Of a stretch of DNA of 64,000 nt, positions 42,435-51,207 are shown in pieces. This stretch comes from Puniceicoccaceae bacterium 5H. Its GTDB lineage: Bacteria > Verrucomicrobiota > Verrucomicrobiia > Opitutales > Oceanipulchritudinaceae. The stretch is taken from assembly GCA_009772895.1 (NCBI GenBank), contig WOUP01000008.1:62001-126000 (forward strand), given 5' to 3'. A program made the position numbers and the translations under genes. Below the pieces are notes generated by a model. That model saw nothing but the letters and a program-made list of their open reading frames with translations. It was not told the origin of the DNA and did no database searches. Numbering within the stretch: the stretch's first letter is position 1; the number at the start of each line of letters is the position of its first letter.

Positions 42435-45392
42435 ATGTATCTGAGTTTTGCCGAACCGATTTTCCTCTGGCTGATGCCGATCGCCATCCTGGTGATGGGC
42501 CTGCTCGTCTATTTTTCCTGGCACCGCTCGCGCTCGCGCCTGGAGCGTTTTGCCGAGGCCGACCACCGCGCGTGGCTGCTGGCCAACGTCAGCACCTCCC
42601 GCCGCTGGTGGAAGACCGGCCTGCTGTGCGGCGGCATCCTGCTGACGATGCTCGCGCTGGCGCGCCCGCAATACGGCGAGACCAAGACGGAGAAGGCTGG
42701 CCGCGGCGTCGAACTGCTGGTCGCGCTCGACCTCTCGGCCTCGATGCGGGCGGAAGACGTGACGCCCAACCGACTCGAACGCGCCAAGCTGGCGATCCTC
42801 GACCTGCTCGAGCGCATGCCGGGCAGCAAGATCGGCCTGATCGTCTATACGCGCGAGGGCTTCCTGCAGGTGCCCTTGACGCTCGATCACCAGGCTTTTG
42901 CCGAAACCTTGCAGGAGGTCGATACCTACACCCTGCCCCAGGGCGGCACGAGCGTCGCCGCCGCCATCGCTGAAGCCCGGGAAGCCTTTGGCGACAACGA
43001 TTCGCACCACCTGCTCTTTATCTTTTCCGACGGCGAGGACCTCGAAGGCGAAGCGATCGCCATGGCGCGCCAATCCGCCGACGACCTACTGGTCTACACC
43101 GTCGGTGTCGGCACCGCCGAAGGCGGCCTGATCCCCGACCCGCGTCAGGGCCAGGGCAACTTCCTGCGCGATCCCGTGTCCAACGAGATCGTGCGCACCA
43201 AGCTGGACGCGCGCACCCTGCAGCAGATCGCCCAGCTCACGGGCGGAGAATATGTGCAACTCAACAGCTCTGGCTCCGGTTTCACTCAACTGGTGAACGA
43301 CGCGATGGATCGCATCCCGCCGGAAGACCTGGGGACCACGGAGCAGACGGTGCGCATCGAGCGCTTCCAATGGCCGCTGCTGGCCGCTATCTGCCTCTTG
43401 GCGCTGGAATTTATCATGGGCACGCGCCGTCGCGCCCGGGGCGTGGCCCGCGCCGCCCTGCCCCTGCTCGTCGGCTGGTTTGTGCTCGGGCTCGGCCTGC
43501 CCCCCAGGGTCGAGGCCGCCAGCCTGCGCGAAGAGGCCCAAAAGGCCTACGACGCCAAGGACTATACCTCCGCCATCGACGCCTATCGTCTGGCCCTGGA
43601 GGAAGCGCCGGACGACGCGCGCCTGCACTACAACCTCGGCATCGCGCTCTACCGCAACGGCCAGTATGAGGAGGCGCTGCAGGAGTTTGGCAAAAGCCTG
43701 CAGACCGACGACCTGAAGCTGCAGGCCGACACCTTTTTCAACCTCGGCAATACCTACTATGAGCAGGGCGCCGCGGTGGTCGACGACGACGGCCCGGCGG
43801 CGGCCAAGATCTGGCAGGAGGCCACCAAAAGCTTCCGCAACGCCATCGCGCTCCGGAACGACGATTACCCCGAAGCGCAGGACAACCTCGCCTACGTGCG
43901 CAACCGCCTGGCCGAGCTTATGCGCACCGTCACCCTGAAAGCCGATCCAGCCGCGGGCGGCACCGTGGACGGCGGCGGCGAATACATCCGCGACCAGCAG
44001 GTCAAGATTTCGGCCGAGGCCAACGACGGCTGGCGCTTTGCCTTCTGGGCCGGGGAGCCCGTCGGGGGCGAGCAGGAGCCGACCCAGTCGTTCAAGATCG
44101 AAAAGAACGTCAACATTTCCGCCCACTTCATCAAGGTGTGGGATCTCACCGTCCAGGTCGCCCCTTCCGAGGCCGGCAGCGCCAAGGAGTCGGGCACCTA
44201 CGACGAAAACAAGCCGGTCGACATCAGCACCGAGGGCAACGACTACTGGGCGTTCAAGGGCTGGGACATCGAGGGCAGCGCGGAGGTCGTGGACCCGAGC
44301 AAGCCGCAGACCCAGATTTCGCTCCAGAGCGACGTGACGGCTACCGCCAAATACGTCGAGGCCTGGAAGCTCACCGTGCAGGGCGAGCCCGCGCTCGGCG
44401 TCAACGCCGGACCCAGCGGCTTCTTCGAAAAGGGCAAAGACGTCGATCTCCAGGCCAAGGCACGCGACGGGTTTTCCTGGCTCGGCTGGATCGGCGAAGG
44501 CATTGCCGACCCCACCCAACCGCAAACCACCGTGCACCTCGACCGCGACCGCAGCGTGACGGCTCGTGTCCAGCGGGACTGGAATCTGGTGGTGCTGCCC
44601 GATTCGGACGAACACGGCACGACCACTGGCGGCGGCAATTACAGCGATGGCGAAGCGGTGCCGATCACGGTCGAGCCGAAGGAGGGCTACGAGTTTGTGC
44701 GCTGGCAGGGTGAAGGCATTGCCGACCCGGAAGCGACGGAAACGACCGTGACCAAGCAACCGGGCGACCAGGACGTTATCGCGATCTTCGACTCCGAGAA
44801 TCAGGACAACCAGAACAACTCCGGCGGTGGCGGCGGAGGAGGCGGCAAGTCCGACCAAAACCAGGATTCCAAGAATCAGGACAAGAACCAGGACCAGCAA
44901 AACCAGAATAACAACCAGAACCAGAATCAGGATCAGCAGCAGAACAACGATCAGGATCAACAGGATCAAAAACAGGATCAGCAGCCACAAGAACCGCAAC
45001 AGGACCAGGGCCAGCAAGACGACTCCGACCAGCAGCAGGGCGATCAGGACCAGGATCAGTCCCAGGGCGAACAGGAGCCGCAACAGGGCCAACCCGATCA
45101 GCCCCAGGATGAGGGGCAGCAGCAACCCGATGAGCCTTCCGAAGGCGAACAGGAATCCCAACCGTCCGAACCCGGCGAGCAGCCGCAACAGCCGCAGCCT
45201 CAGGCTGGCCAGCAAGCCGCCGAGGCCGGGGACGAGCAACAGGGCCAGGCCGCGCCCGCGGAACTGCAGCAGATGACGGCCGAAGAAGCCGCCGCCCTGC
45301 TACGCCAGCTCGAGGACCAGGGCGAAACCCTGCCCGCCTCTCGACGTGCCCGCGCACGCCAGCAAGATAACTCTCAAGGACGTAACTGGTAA
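42435..45392 (+). CDS. BatB-BatC fusion: VWA, TPR, four InlB-like repeats, Gln/Asn-rich segment
   Basis: A 985-residue protein. Residues 1-330 are BatB-like: two N-terminal hydrophobic helices, a VWA domain with MIDAS 'ALDLSASMRAED' (Asp99) and a third helix near 320. A second hydrophobic stretch near 345 ends 'PRVEAAS' like a signal peptide and starts a BatC-like part: TPR units ('AQKAYDAKDYTSAIDAYRLA'; 'RLHYNLGIALYRNGQYEEA'). Residues about 496-785 hold four InlB-like beta repeats, then a Gly run and a Gln/Asn/Asp-rich stretch to about 945, and finally 'TAEEAAALLRQLEDQGETLP' with a terminal 'GRNW', like the short acidic/basic end of BatC. The fusion and the repeats are unusual. One frame throughout, so it is not an annotation artefact. 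Confidence 0.88.
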   Translation: MYLSFAEPIFLWLMPIAILVMGLLVYFSWHRSRSRLERFAEADHRAWLLANVSTSRRWWKTGLLCGGILLTMLALARPQYGETKTEKAGRGVELLVALDLSASMRAEDVTPNRLERAKLAILDLLERMPGSKIGLIVYTREGFLQVPLTLDHQAFAETLQEVDTYTLPQGGTSVAAAIAEAREAFGDNDSHHLLFIFSDGEDLEGEAIAMARQSADDLLVYTVGVGTAEGGLIPDPRQGQGNFLRDPVSNEIVRTKLDARTLQQIAQLTGGEYVQLNSSGSGFTQLVNDAMDRIPPEDLGTTEQTVRIERFQWPLLAAICLLALEFIMGTRRRARGVARAALPLLVGWFVLGLGLPPRVEAASLREEAQKAYDAKDYTSAIDAYRLALEEAPDDARLHYNLGIALYRNGQYEEALQEFGKSLQTDDLKLQADTFFNLGNTYYEQGAAVVDDDGPAAAKIWQEATKSFRNAIALRNDDYPEAQDNLAYVRNRLAELMRTVTLKADPAAGGTVDGGGEYIRDQQVKISAEANDGWRFAFWAGEPVGGEQEPTQSFKIEKNVNISAHFIKVWDLTVQVAPSEAGSAKESGTYDENKPVDISTEGNDYWAFKGWDIEGSAEVVDPSKPQTQISLQSDVTATAKYVEAWKLTVQGEPALGVNAGPSGFFEKGKDVDLQAKARDGFSWLGWIGEGIADPTQPQTTVHLDRDRSVTARVQRDWNLVVLPDSDEHGTTTGGGNYSDGEAVPITVEPKEGYEFVRWQGEGIADPEATETTVTKQPGDQDVIAIFDSENQDNQNNSGGGGGGGGKSDQNQDSKNQDKNQDQQNQNNNQNQNQDQQQNNDQDQQDQKQDQQPQEPQQDQGQQDDSDQQQGDQDQDQSQGEQEPQQGQPDQPQDEGQQQPDEPSEGEQESQPSEPGEQPQQPQPQAGQQAAEAGDEQQGQAAPAELQQMTAEEAAALLRQLEDQGETLPASRRARARQQDNSQGRNW
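43920..44790 (+). repeat. Four InlB-like beta repeats inside the BatB-BatC fusion gene
   Basis: Four units of roughly 70 codons, diverged at DNA level. Shared protein landmarks are a start like 'TLKADPAAGGTVDGGGEY' or 'LTVQVAPSEAGSAKESGTY', a middle 'GWRFAFWAGE' / 'YWAFKGWDIEG' / 'FSWLGWIGEGI' / 'YEFVRWQGEGI', and an end such as 'VNISAHF', 'VTATAKYV', 'VTARVQ', 'VIAIFD'. These are the marks of the bacterial InlB-type B-repeat. Confidence 0.8.
44797..45270 (+). repeat. Low-complexity CAG/AAC/GAT-rich tract coding for Gln, Asn, Asp
   Basis: About 470 bases in which codons for Gln, Asn, Asp, Glu and Pro dominate ('DQNQDSKNQDKNQDQQNQNN' is typical), preceded by a run of Gly codons. The protein segment is probably disordered. 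Base composition differs from the rest of the gene (more A, fewer G+C). Confidence 0.85.
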
Positions 45393-45397
45393 AGCTC

Positions 45398-47155
45398 ATG
45401 ACCACTCGCGCGAAACATTCGCCCCTCCTCTGGATTTTATTCGGGTTGTTCTCCCTGCTGACCACCCAAGCCTGGGCGCAGCAGGAGATGCAAGTGCGCG
45501 CCGTGCTCAACCCCGAGAAGCTGCTCGTGGGCGAGGTCGGCCGCTACGAGATCTACCTCAGCGACGTTCCGAGCAAGCCGGACAACCTGCAGACCCCCGA
45601 AGTGAAAGGGCTCCAGTTCGGCCAGATGAGCCAGCAGAGCTACTCGACCACCAACATCATCGGGCGCTTCGGCAATTTCGTCACCCGGCAGCAATACGTT
45701 TACAGCTGGCCGGTCGCCGCCACCCGCACCGGCACCTTCACCATCCCCGGGCAGACCCTCACGATCGACGGCATCGACTACAAGCTGGAGGACAAGCTGC
45801 TGACCGTGCAGGAGCAGGGCGACGTCTTCCGCGACATGATGGATCTGCAGCTCGAGCTGCCGGACGATCCCGTCTACGTGGGCCAAATGGTCTCCTCGCG
45901 CATTATCCTGCGCATCCGGCAGGACGCCCGCGTCGAGGCCGCGGCCAACGCCCCGCCTTCGCGCGAGGGGGACGATGTGCAGGAAATCTACCGCAACCCC
46001 CGGCCCGAGCGCCGCGAGCAAACGCTGAACGGCAAGCGCTACGTCGACTTTGTCTGGCGCTTCGTCTTCTCCCCCACCCGCGCCGGTCCGCACGAGATCC
46101 GCTTTACCTTTCCCATGCGCATGTATGATGCCGACACCGGCCGTTACCGGCAGGTCGTGCTCTACACGCGCAATGGCCCCCTGCAGGTCGCGCCCTTGCC
46201 CGAGCAGGACCAGCCCGCGAGCTTCACCGGGGGCATCGGCCAGTTTGACGTAGACTACAAGTGGTCCGCCGACACCGTTGCCACGGGCGAACCGCTGGAG
46301 CTTTCCCTCACCGTCAACGGCAACGGCAACCTCGCGCGCATGAGCGCCCCGACGATTCCGGAGTCGAGCGACTGGCGCGCCTACCCGCCTCGGGTCGAGC
46401 AAAACCAGAACGAGGACACCGGCATCGCCACGGCCAAGACCTTCGACTACGTACTGATCCCCGAGTCGCCCGCGATCCAGCAGACGCCCGAGGTCAAGCT
46501 GGCGTGGTTTGACCCCAAGCAGGGCCGCTACCACGAAACGACCGTCGAGCCGCAGGCGTTGACAGTGACGGGTGAGCCCACGGCTTCGTCCGCTCCGCGC
46601 CAGCAAGCCGCGTCCGCTGAGCCTCAGGTGCCCACTCGGCCCGGGATCGGGCCGCTGGCCAGCGCACCCGGCACCTTCCGCCCCGACCTGCGCCCGCTCT
46701 TTTACCGCACCAATTTCTGGGTCGCCAACCTCGCCGCGGCCTTCGTGCTGGCGCTGCTCGGCTTCGTGCGCTGGAAGCGACTCCGCCTGGAGACCCAGCC
46801 GCATCTGCGCGCCCGCACCGCTCACCTGCAAGAGCAGGAGCGTCGCCTGCAGGCCGCGCGTCAAGCCGCCAGGCAGGAAGATGCGGACCAGTTCTTCCAT
46901 GCGGCGGTCAAAGCCCTGCAGACCGCCAGCGCCCCGCCCGGCATGCCGCCCGAAGCCGTCACGCCGGAGATGATCCAGCAGCGCCTGATCAGCGCCGGCC
47001 TGCCCGAGGAAGAACAGCAGGCATTGACCGAATTGCTGCACCGGGGTGATGCGCTCCGCTACGGGGGGCGGATGCAGCAGACCGACTTCAAGGCCGACCT
47101 GAAACGCGTCGAACACGCCGTGCAACAACTGCAAGCCCAGGAGAAACACGCATGA
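45398..47155 (+). CDS. BatD-like protein (oxygen-tolerance family)
   Basis: A 585-residue protein with a signal peptide ('LLWILFGLFSLLTTQAWAQ'), a periplasmic part made of beta domains ('VRAVLNPEKLLVGEVGRYEIYL', 'QLELPDDPVYVGQMVSSRIIL', 'GTFTIPGQTLTIDG'), one transmembrane helix near residue 440 ('FWVANLAAAFVLALLGFVRW') and a cytoplasmic helical tail rich in Gln and Arg. This plan and the gene order make it BatD. Bat proteins were named from Bacteroides aerotolerance, but their molecular job is unsettled. Starts six bases after the fusion gene; the next gene overlaps it by four bases. Confidence 0.9.
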   Translation: MTTRAKHSPLLWILFGLFSLLTTQAWAQQEMQVRAVLNPEKLLVGEVGRYEIYLSDVPSKPDNLQTPEVKGLQFGQMSQQSYSTTNIIGRFGNFVTRQQYVYSWPVAATRTGTFTIPGQTLTIDGIDYKLEDKLLTVQEQGDVFRDMMDLQLELPDDPVYVGQMVSSRIILRIRQDARVEAAANAPPSREGDDVQEIYRNPRPERREQTLNGKRYVDFVWRFVFSPTRAGPHEIRFTFPMRMYDADTGRYRQVVLYTRNGPLQVAPLPEQDQPASFTGGIGQFDVDYKWSADTVATGEPLELSLTVNGNGNLARMSAPTIPESSDWRAYPPRVEQNQNEDTGIATAKTFDYVLIPESPAIQQTPEVKLAWFDPKQGRYHETTVEPQALTVTGEPTASSAPRQQAASAEPQVPTRPGIGPLASAPGTFRPDLRPLFYRTNFWVANLAAAFVLALLGFVRWKRLRLETQPHLRARTAHLQEQERRLQAARQAARQEDADQFFHAAVKALQTASAPPGMPPEAVTPEMIQQRLISAGLPEEEQQALTELLHRGDALRYGGRMQQTDFKADLKRVEHAVQQLQAQEKHA

Positions 47156-47880
47156 AATTCCTGCTCTGGATCCTTTCCTGTGCGGCCTTCATCGTGACGG
47201 CCGCCGCACAGTCTCCCGCCGAAGACGCCTTCTACGCCGGCAATACGGCCTACGCCAATGGCGATTACGAGCAGGCAGTCGCGTCCTACGAGCAGGCGCT
47301 CGAGAACGGGGGCGACGCCGCCGGCCTGCACGCCAATCTGGCGAGCGCCTATTACGAGCTGGGCGATACGGGCCGGGCGTTGCTGAATATCCAGCAGGCG
47401 CTCGCCCTGGCTCCGGCAGACCCGCTTTACCGCAGCAAATACGCGTTCATTGCCAACGAGGCCGGCTTCCCGGTCGAGGAAGCCCCCATCTGGGCTCCCT
47501 ACGCCCGCACCCTTCCGCTCAACGGCTGGGTCATCGTGGGCACGGTCGCTGCGTGGGTCGTGCTCCTGGGGGCCGTGCTGCCGGTCTTGCGCTGGCTGCC
47601 CACCTACTTCGGCGGCGGGCTGGTGTTGCTGGGCGTCATAGCGTTCCTCACGGCCCTGCCTCCGCTGGTCTACTATCATCTGCAGAGCGAGAAGCTGATC
47701 GTGCTCGATGCAGCATCCCTCCGCGTCGCGCCGACGGAAGAAAGTCCGACCACCGACTCCGTCGCCGCCGGCCAGTCGGTCGAGCGTCTGGAGCAACACG
47801 GCCAGTTCGTGCGCGTGAGCCTGCCCGACGGCGCCACCGGTTATCTTGAGTCAGAAGAGGTTGCAGCCGTATGGGAGTAG
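47152..47880 (+). CDS. BatE-like TPR membrane protein with C-terminal SH3-like domain
   Basis: A 242-residue protein: signal peptide ('FLLWILSCAAFIVTAAAQS'), TPR units ('AFYAGNTAYANGDYEQAVAS', 'LHANLASAYYELGDTGRAL'), two transmembrane helices (about 125-170), then a bacterial SH3-like domain ('LDAASLRVAPTEESPTTDSV' to 'DGATGYLESEEVAAVW'). This is the arrangement of BatE, the last Bat protein in many clusters. ATGA overlap with batD indicates coupled translation. Confidence 0.85.
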   Translation: MKFLLWILSCAAFIVTAAAQSPAEDAFYAGNTAYANGDYEQAVASYEQALENGGDAAGLHANLASAYYELGDTGRALLNIQQALALAPADPLYRSKYAFIANEAGFPVEEAPIWAPYARTLPLNGWVIVGTVAAWVVLLGAVLPVLRWLPTYFGGGLVLLGVIAFLTALPPLVYYHLQSEKLIVLDAASLRVAPTEESPTTDSVAAGQSVERLEQHGQFVRVSLPDGATGYLESEEVAAVWE

Positions 47881-47894
47881 CCGTAGGTTAGGTG

Positions 47895-48371
47895 ATGGAG
47901 CATCTGGCGCTCGTAGTCAGTAGCGTATTCTTTTTTGTTGGCGTGCTCGGGATCTTTTTACCCGTGCTACCCAGTACGATTTTCGTCTGGGCTGGCATCA
48001 TCATCCATCAGCTATGGATGGCGCCGTATTCGGTCGGCTGGCAGTTCGTGATCCTCGCCGGGATCCTGACGCTGCTGGGCGAGTTGCTGGACTTCGCGGC
48101 CTCCTACCTCGGCGCCAAAAAACTGGGCGCGACCTGGAAAGGTGCGCTGGGCGGCCTCATCGGAGCGATCGTGGGCGCGATCTTTTTCAGCCTGCCCGGG
48201 CTCATTCTCGGTCCGATCCTGGGCGCGATGCTCTTTGAATTCATCGAACAGCGCTCCTGGCGAGCCGCCAGCAAGGCCGGTCTCGGTGCCATCCTCGGCG
48301 CGATTTTCGCCCAAGGTGCAAAGCTCGCCATTTCGCTTGGACTGATTATCGCTTTCTACTATCAGCTATGA
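47895..48371 (+). CDS. DUF456 family small membrane protein
   Basis: A 158-residue membrane protein with four or five hydrophobic segments and many Gly residues, matching the DUF456 pattern: 'VGVLGIFLPVLPSTIFVWAG' at the start, 'DFAASYLGAKKLGATWKGALGG' in the middle and Gly-rich helices 'LIGAIVGAIFFSLPGLILGP'. Function of the family is unknown. ATG 47895 is used; a GTG lies one codon upstream. Starts 14 bases after batE and overlaps the next gene by four bases. Confidence 0.88.
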   Translation: MEHLALVVSSVFFFVGVLGIFLPVLPSTIFVWAGIIIHQLWMAPYSVGWQFVILAGILTLLGELLDFAASYLGAKKLGATWKGALGGLIGAIVGAIFFSLPGLILGPILGAMLFEFIEQRSWRAASKAGLGAILGAIFAQGAKLAISLGLIIAFYYQL

Positions 48372-48718
48372 AGAACATGCGCACGCTTTGCCTCTCGCTC
48401 ATCCTTTGCGGCACCCTGCTCGGGTGCGCCTCCCTACCCAAGCTCCCCGGCCCTAGCGGTGCCGTAACCGTCAATCAGGATACGTCCAACGAGACCGCCC
48501 TGATCGCCCGCGGCGCATCGCTGCGCGAAATCGTCGCGGAGATCGAGGAGGCCTCCGGGCTGGAAATCGACATCGATGCGCACGTCACCAATTACCGGAA
48601 CCTCAATCTGCAACTGTCACGCCGGGATACCTGGCTGCAGTCGTTGCGTGATCTGGCCGGCATCCTCGAACTGCGCGTCGTCGAAGTCGGCGAAAACCAC
48701 TACCGCCTCGTCCACTAG
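48368..48718 (+). CDS. Small lipoprotein with an STN-like domain
   Basis: A 116-residue precursor with a lipobox 'GTLLGC' (Cys20). The mature part has the secretin/TonB short N-terminal (STN) pattern: 'ASLREIVAEIEEASGLEIDI', 'NLNLQLSRRDTWLQSLRDLAG', 'LELRVVEVGENHYRLV'. STN domains sit at the N-terminus of secretins and TonB receptors; here one stands alone on a lipoprotein. Translationally coupled to DUF456 by ATGA. The partner is not evident. Confidence 0.75.
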   Translation: MKNMRTLCLSLILCGTLLGCASLPKLPGPSGAVTVNQDTSNETALIARGASLREIVAEIEEASGLEIDIDAHVTNYRNLNLQLSRRDTWLQSLRDLAGILELRVVEVGENHYRLVH

Positions 48719-48724
48719 AGCCCC

Positions 48725-49396
48725 ATGCCCAAGCAGGTGGCACCGCAACCGACCTACCGCACCCTCAACTGGGGGCGCACGCGCTACCGCGACGCCCTGG
48801 CGCGTCAACAAGTCCTCGTCAGCCAACGCATGGCGGGCGCCGTGCCCGATACCCTGGTGCTGACCGAGCACCAGCCGGTCTTCACTCTCGGCGCACGGCC
48901 GGGAGCCGATCAACACCTGGTGTGGGACGAGGCGACCCGTGAGACCGCTGGCGTGGAAGTCGTGCGCATCAACCGCGGCGGCGACGTGACTTATCACGGG
49001 CCCGGCCAACTCGTCGGCTATGCCTTTCTCAACCTCGCGGAGCGGGAACGTGATCTGCACGCCTATTTGCGCCAGCTCGAGGAGGTCATTATCCGGGCTC
49101 TGCGTACGTTTGGCCTGGAGAGCGGCCGCCGTGAAGGCAAGACGGGCATCTGGCTGGAAGACCGCAAGATCGCGGCCATCGGTGTGGCGGTGAAGCGCTG
49201 GATCACCTACCACGGCTTTGCGCTCAACGTCTCGACCGACCTGCGCTACTTCACCGGGATCGTGCCCTGCGGCATCACGGACGGCACCGTGACCTCCATG
49301 GAAAAGGAACTGGGCACCGCGGTGGACGACAAGGCAGTGGCCCAAGCAATCCAGACCAGTTTCTGGCAGCAGTTTGCGGGCACTTCCCCCAAATGA
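48725..49396 (+). CDS. lipB: Octanoyltransferase LipB
   Basis: Moves octanoyl from acyl carrier protein to lipoyl domains, the first step of lipoate synthesis. The 223-residue product has 'VFTLGARPGADQHLVW', 'VVRINRGGDVTYHGPGQLVGY', the lysine in 'DRKIAAIGVAVKRWITYHGFAL' and the acyl-thioester cysteine in 'FTGIVPCGITDGTVTSM'. Followed after 37 bases by lipA, the natural partner. Starts six bases after the small lipoprotein. Confidence 0.96.
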   Translation: MPKQVAPQPTYRTLNWGRTRYRDALARQQVLVSQRMAGAVPDTLVLTEHQPVFTLGARPGADQHLVWDEATRETAGVEVVRINRGGDVTYHGPGQLVGYAFLNLAERERDLHAYLRQLEEVIIRALRTFGLESGRREGKTGIWLEDRKIAAIGVAVKRWITYHGFALNVSTDLRYFTGIVPCGITDGTVTSMEKELGTAVDDKAVAQAIQTSFWQQFAGTSPK

Positions 49397-49433
49397 GTTG
49401 CATCTACCTCCAGCCTATGGCTAGGTAAGGGGT

Positions 49434-50336
49434 ATGAGCGAACGAAAGCCTTCCTGGCTCCGCGCAAAGCTTCCCACCAGCCCGTCCTATAAATCGGTCC
49501 GCGGCATTGTGGAAGAGCACGAATTGCACACCGTCTGCCAAAGCGCCCGCTGCCCCAATATGGGGGAGTGCTGGTCGCGCCGTACTGCGACGCTCATGAT
49601 CCTGGGCAACACCTGCACCCGGGCCTGCACCTTCTGCGCGATCCAGACCGGTCGCCCGACGGAGCTGGACCTGGGAGAGCCCGCCCGGGTGGCCATGGCC
49701 GTAAAACGCATGGGCCTCAAGCACGCAGTCATCACCTCCGTTTCGCGCGACGACTTGAAAGACGGTGGCGCCGGCGTCTGGGCGGCCACGATCCGCGCCA
49801 TCCGCTACAAGAATCCAGAGACTGCGATCGAAGTCCTGATCCCCGACTTCCGCGGTAACCTGGACCAGCTCGACATCGTGCTGGATGCGGAGCCGGACAT
49901 CCTCAACCACAATTTCGAGACGGTGCCCCGCCTCCAGCGTCCGGTGCGCAAGACCGCGAACTGGGAGATCACCTCCAAGGTGCTCGAGCACGCCAAGTCG
50001 CGCGGCTTCACCACCAAGACGGGCATCATGCTCGGCATCGGTGAAGAGCAGGACGAGATCGAGGAAACCATGCGCCACTTTGCCGACATCAAGATCGACA
50101 TCGTGACCATCGGCCAATACCTCCAGCCGACCAAGGAGCACCGCAAGATGACCCGTTGGGTGCAGCCCGAGGAGTTCGAACACTGGAAGCAGTTCGGCCT
50201 CGATCTCGGCATCGGCGTGGTCGAAAGCGGCGCGCTCGTTCGCTCCAGCTACCACGCCGACGAGCAGAGCGATCGCTTTGTGCGCAAGGGAGAGCCCAAG
50301 ACGGAAGACGCTGCCGTCGCGACCGCCACGGCCTAG
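49434..50336 (+). CDS. lipA: Lipoyl synthase LipA
   Basis: Radical SAM enzyme that inserts two sulfurs into octanoyl-protein. The 300-residue product has the auxiliary-cluster cysteines in 'CQSARCPNMGECW', the radical SAM triad in 'GNTCTRACTFCAI' and the C-terminal 'RSSYHADEQ' with the serine ligand of the auxiliary cluster. AAGGGG lies a few bases ahead of the ATG. Ends at a strong terminator. Confidence 0.97.
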   Translation: MSERKPSWLRAKLPTSPSYKSVRGIVEEHELHTVCQSARCPNMGECWSRRTATLMILGNTCTRACTFCAIQTGRPTELDLGEPARVAMAVKRMGLKHAVITSVSRDDLKDGGAGVWAATIRAIRYKNPETAIEVLIPDFRGNLDQLDIVLDAEPDILNHNFETVPRLQRPVRKTANWEITSKVLEHAKSRGFTTKTGIMLGIGEEQDEIEETMRHFADIKIDIVTIGQYLQPTKEHRKMTRWVQPEEFEHWKQFGLDLGIGVVESGALVRSSYHADEQSDRFVRKGEPKTEDAAVATATA

Positions 50337-50362
50337 CGCCCGCACCCGCCCCCCTTTTTCGG

Positions 50363-50394
50363 CGCGACCTTCTTCTGGAGGTCGCGTTTTTTTT
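50363..50394 (+). terminator. Rho-independent terminator of lipBA
   Basis: An 8-bp stem (50363-50370 with 50379-50386, loop of 8 bases) is followed by eight T, 26 bases after the lipA stop. Confidence 0.93.
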
Positions 50395-50429
50395 GCAGCG
50401 CCCGAAATCCTCCCTGCCAGCAAAGCCGC

Positions 50430-51032
50430 TCAGCCGCGCTTTCTCTTCTTTTGCACCATCCACCACACCGCCGCGATGGCGAGCAGGGCAAAAACGCCGT
50501 AGGAGATGGGGCTGAGATAGCGGCCGACCTCGTCGTAGTTCTCCCCCAATAGTCTGCCGGCCCAGGCCAGGAAAGTGGCCCAGAGTCCCATCCCGACCGT
50601 CGAATAGAGCAAAAAGGAAAAGAGGTTCATCTTGTGCATACCCGCCGGAATCGAGATGAGTGTGCGGATGCCGGGCACCAGGCGCGCCAGAAAGATCGAC
50701 CACCCGCCATAGCGGGAAAACCACCGAGAGGCTCGATCAATATCGCCTGAATCCACCAGGAGCCACTTGCTGTGGCGATCCGCCAACCGCCTCAGCCGCG
50801 CTTCTCCCCACAGCCGGCCCAGGTAGTAGAGCGGAATTTGCCCCAGGACCGAACCGACTGTTCCTGCGATGCAGATGCCCCAAAAAGAGAGCTCTCCCTG
50901 CGTCGCGCTGTAGCCCCCGAGCGGCATGATCAGCTCCGAGGGGATGGGAGGAAATACGTTTTCGAGAAACATGAGCAAGGCAATGCCCGCATAGCCCATC
51001 GACTCGATAATATGCGTGATCCAGTCCGTCAT
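50430..51032 (-). CDS. DedA family membrane protein
   Basis: A 200-residue membrane protein of the DedA/VTT superfamily with 'LENVFPPIPSELIMPLGGYSA' near the N-terminus, the 'GRLWGEARLRRLADRHSKW' and 'RWFSRYGGWSIFLARLVPGIRTLISIPAGMHKM' blocks (in part), and two C-terminal hydrophobic helices. DedA proteins are flippases for undecaprenyl phosphate or phosphatidylethanolamine; which applies here is unknown. The ATG at 51032 is used, since the first frame codon is TTG. Convergent with lipA. Confidence 0.93.
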   Translation of the reverse strand: MTDWITHIIESMGYAGIALLMFLENVFPPIPSELIMPLGGYSATQGELSFWGICIAGTVGSVLGQIPLYYLGRLWGEARLRRLADRHSKWLLVDSGDIDRASRWFSRYGGWSIFLARLVPGIRTLISIPAGMHKMNLFSFLLYSTVGMGLWATFLAWAGRLLGENYDEVGRYLSPISYGVFALLAIAAVWWMVQKKRKRG

Positions 51033-51152
51033 AATCAACCAGCCAGCTCCCCTGCCTGGAGAGGAAGGCGAAGTGGGCTTTACTCTACCACGACAGACAT
51101 GACCAAAAGATGACGCAGGCGCTCAAAAACGCGTCGGGGACCAGATGTGCAC

Positions 51153-51186
51153 AAAAAAGCGCACGTCCTGATGCAGGGCGCGCGCT
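51153..51186 (-). terminator. Rho-independent terminator of the second fecR-like gene
   Basis: Read on the minus strand, a 13-bp stem with one wobble and one mismatch (51186-51174 with 51170-51158, loop CAT) is followed by six T (51158-51153). It begins 21 bases after the stop at 51208. Confidence 0.85.
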
Positions 51187-51207
51187 CGGTAAAAACATCG
51201 GTTGAAC

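Noticed and set aside
44797-45270. CRISPR or tandem DNA repeat.
   Set aside because: The tract is protein-coding low complexity (Gln/Asn/Asp codons) with irregular units and no spacers.
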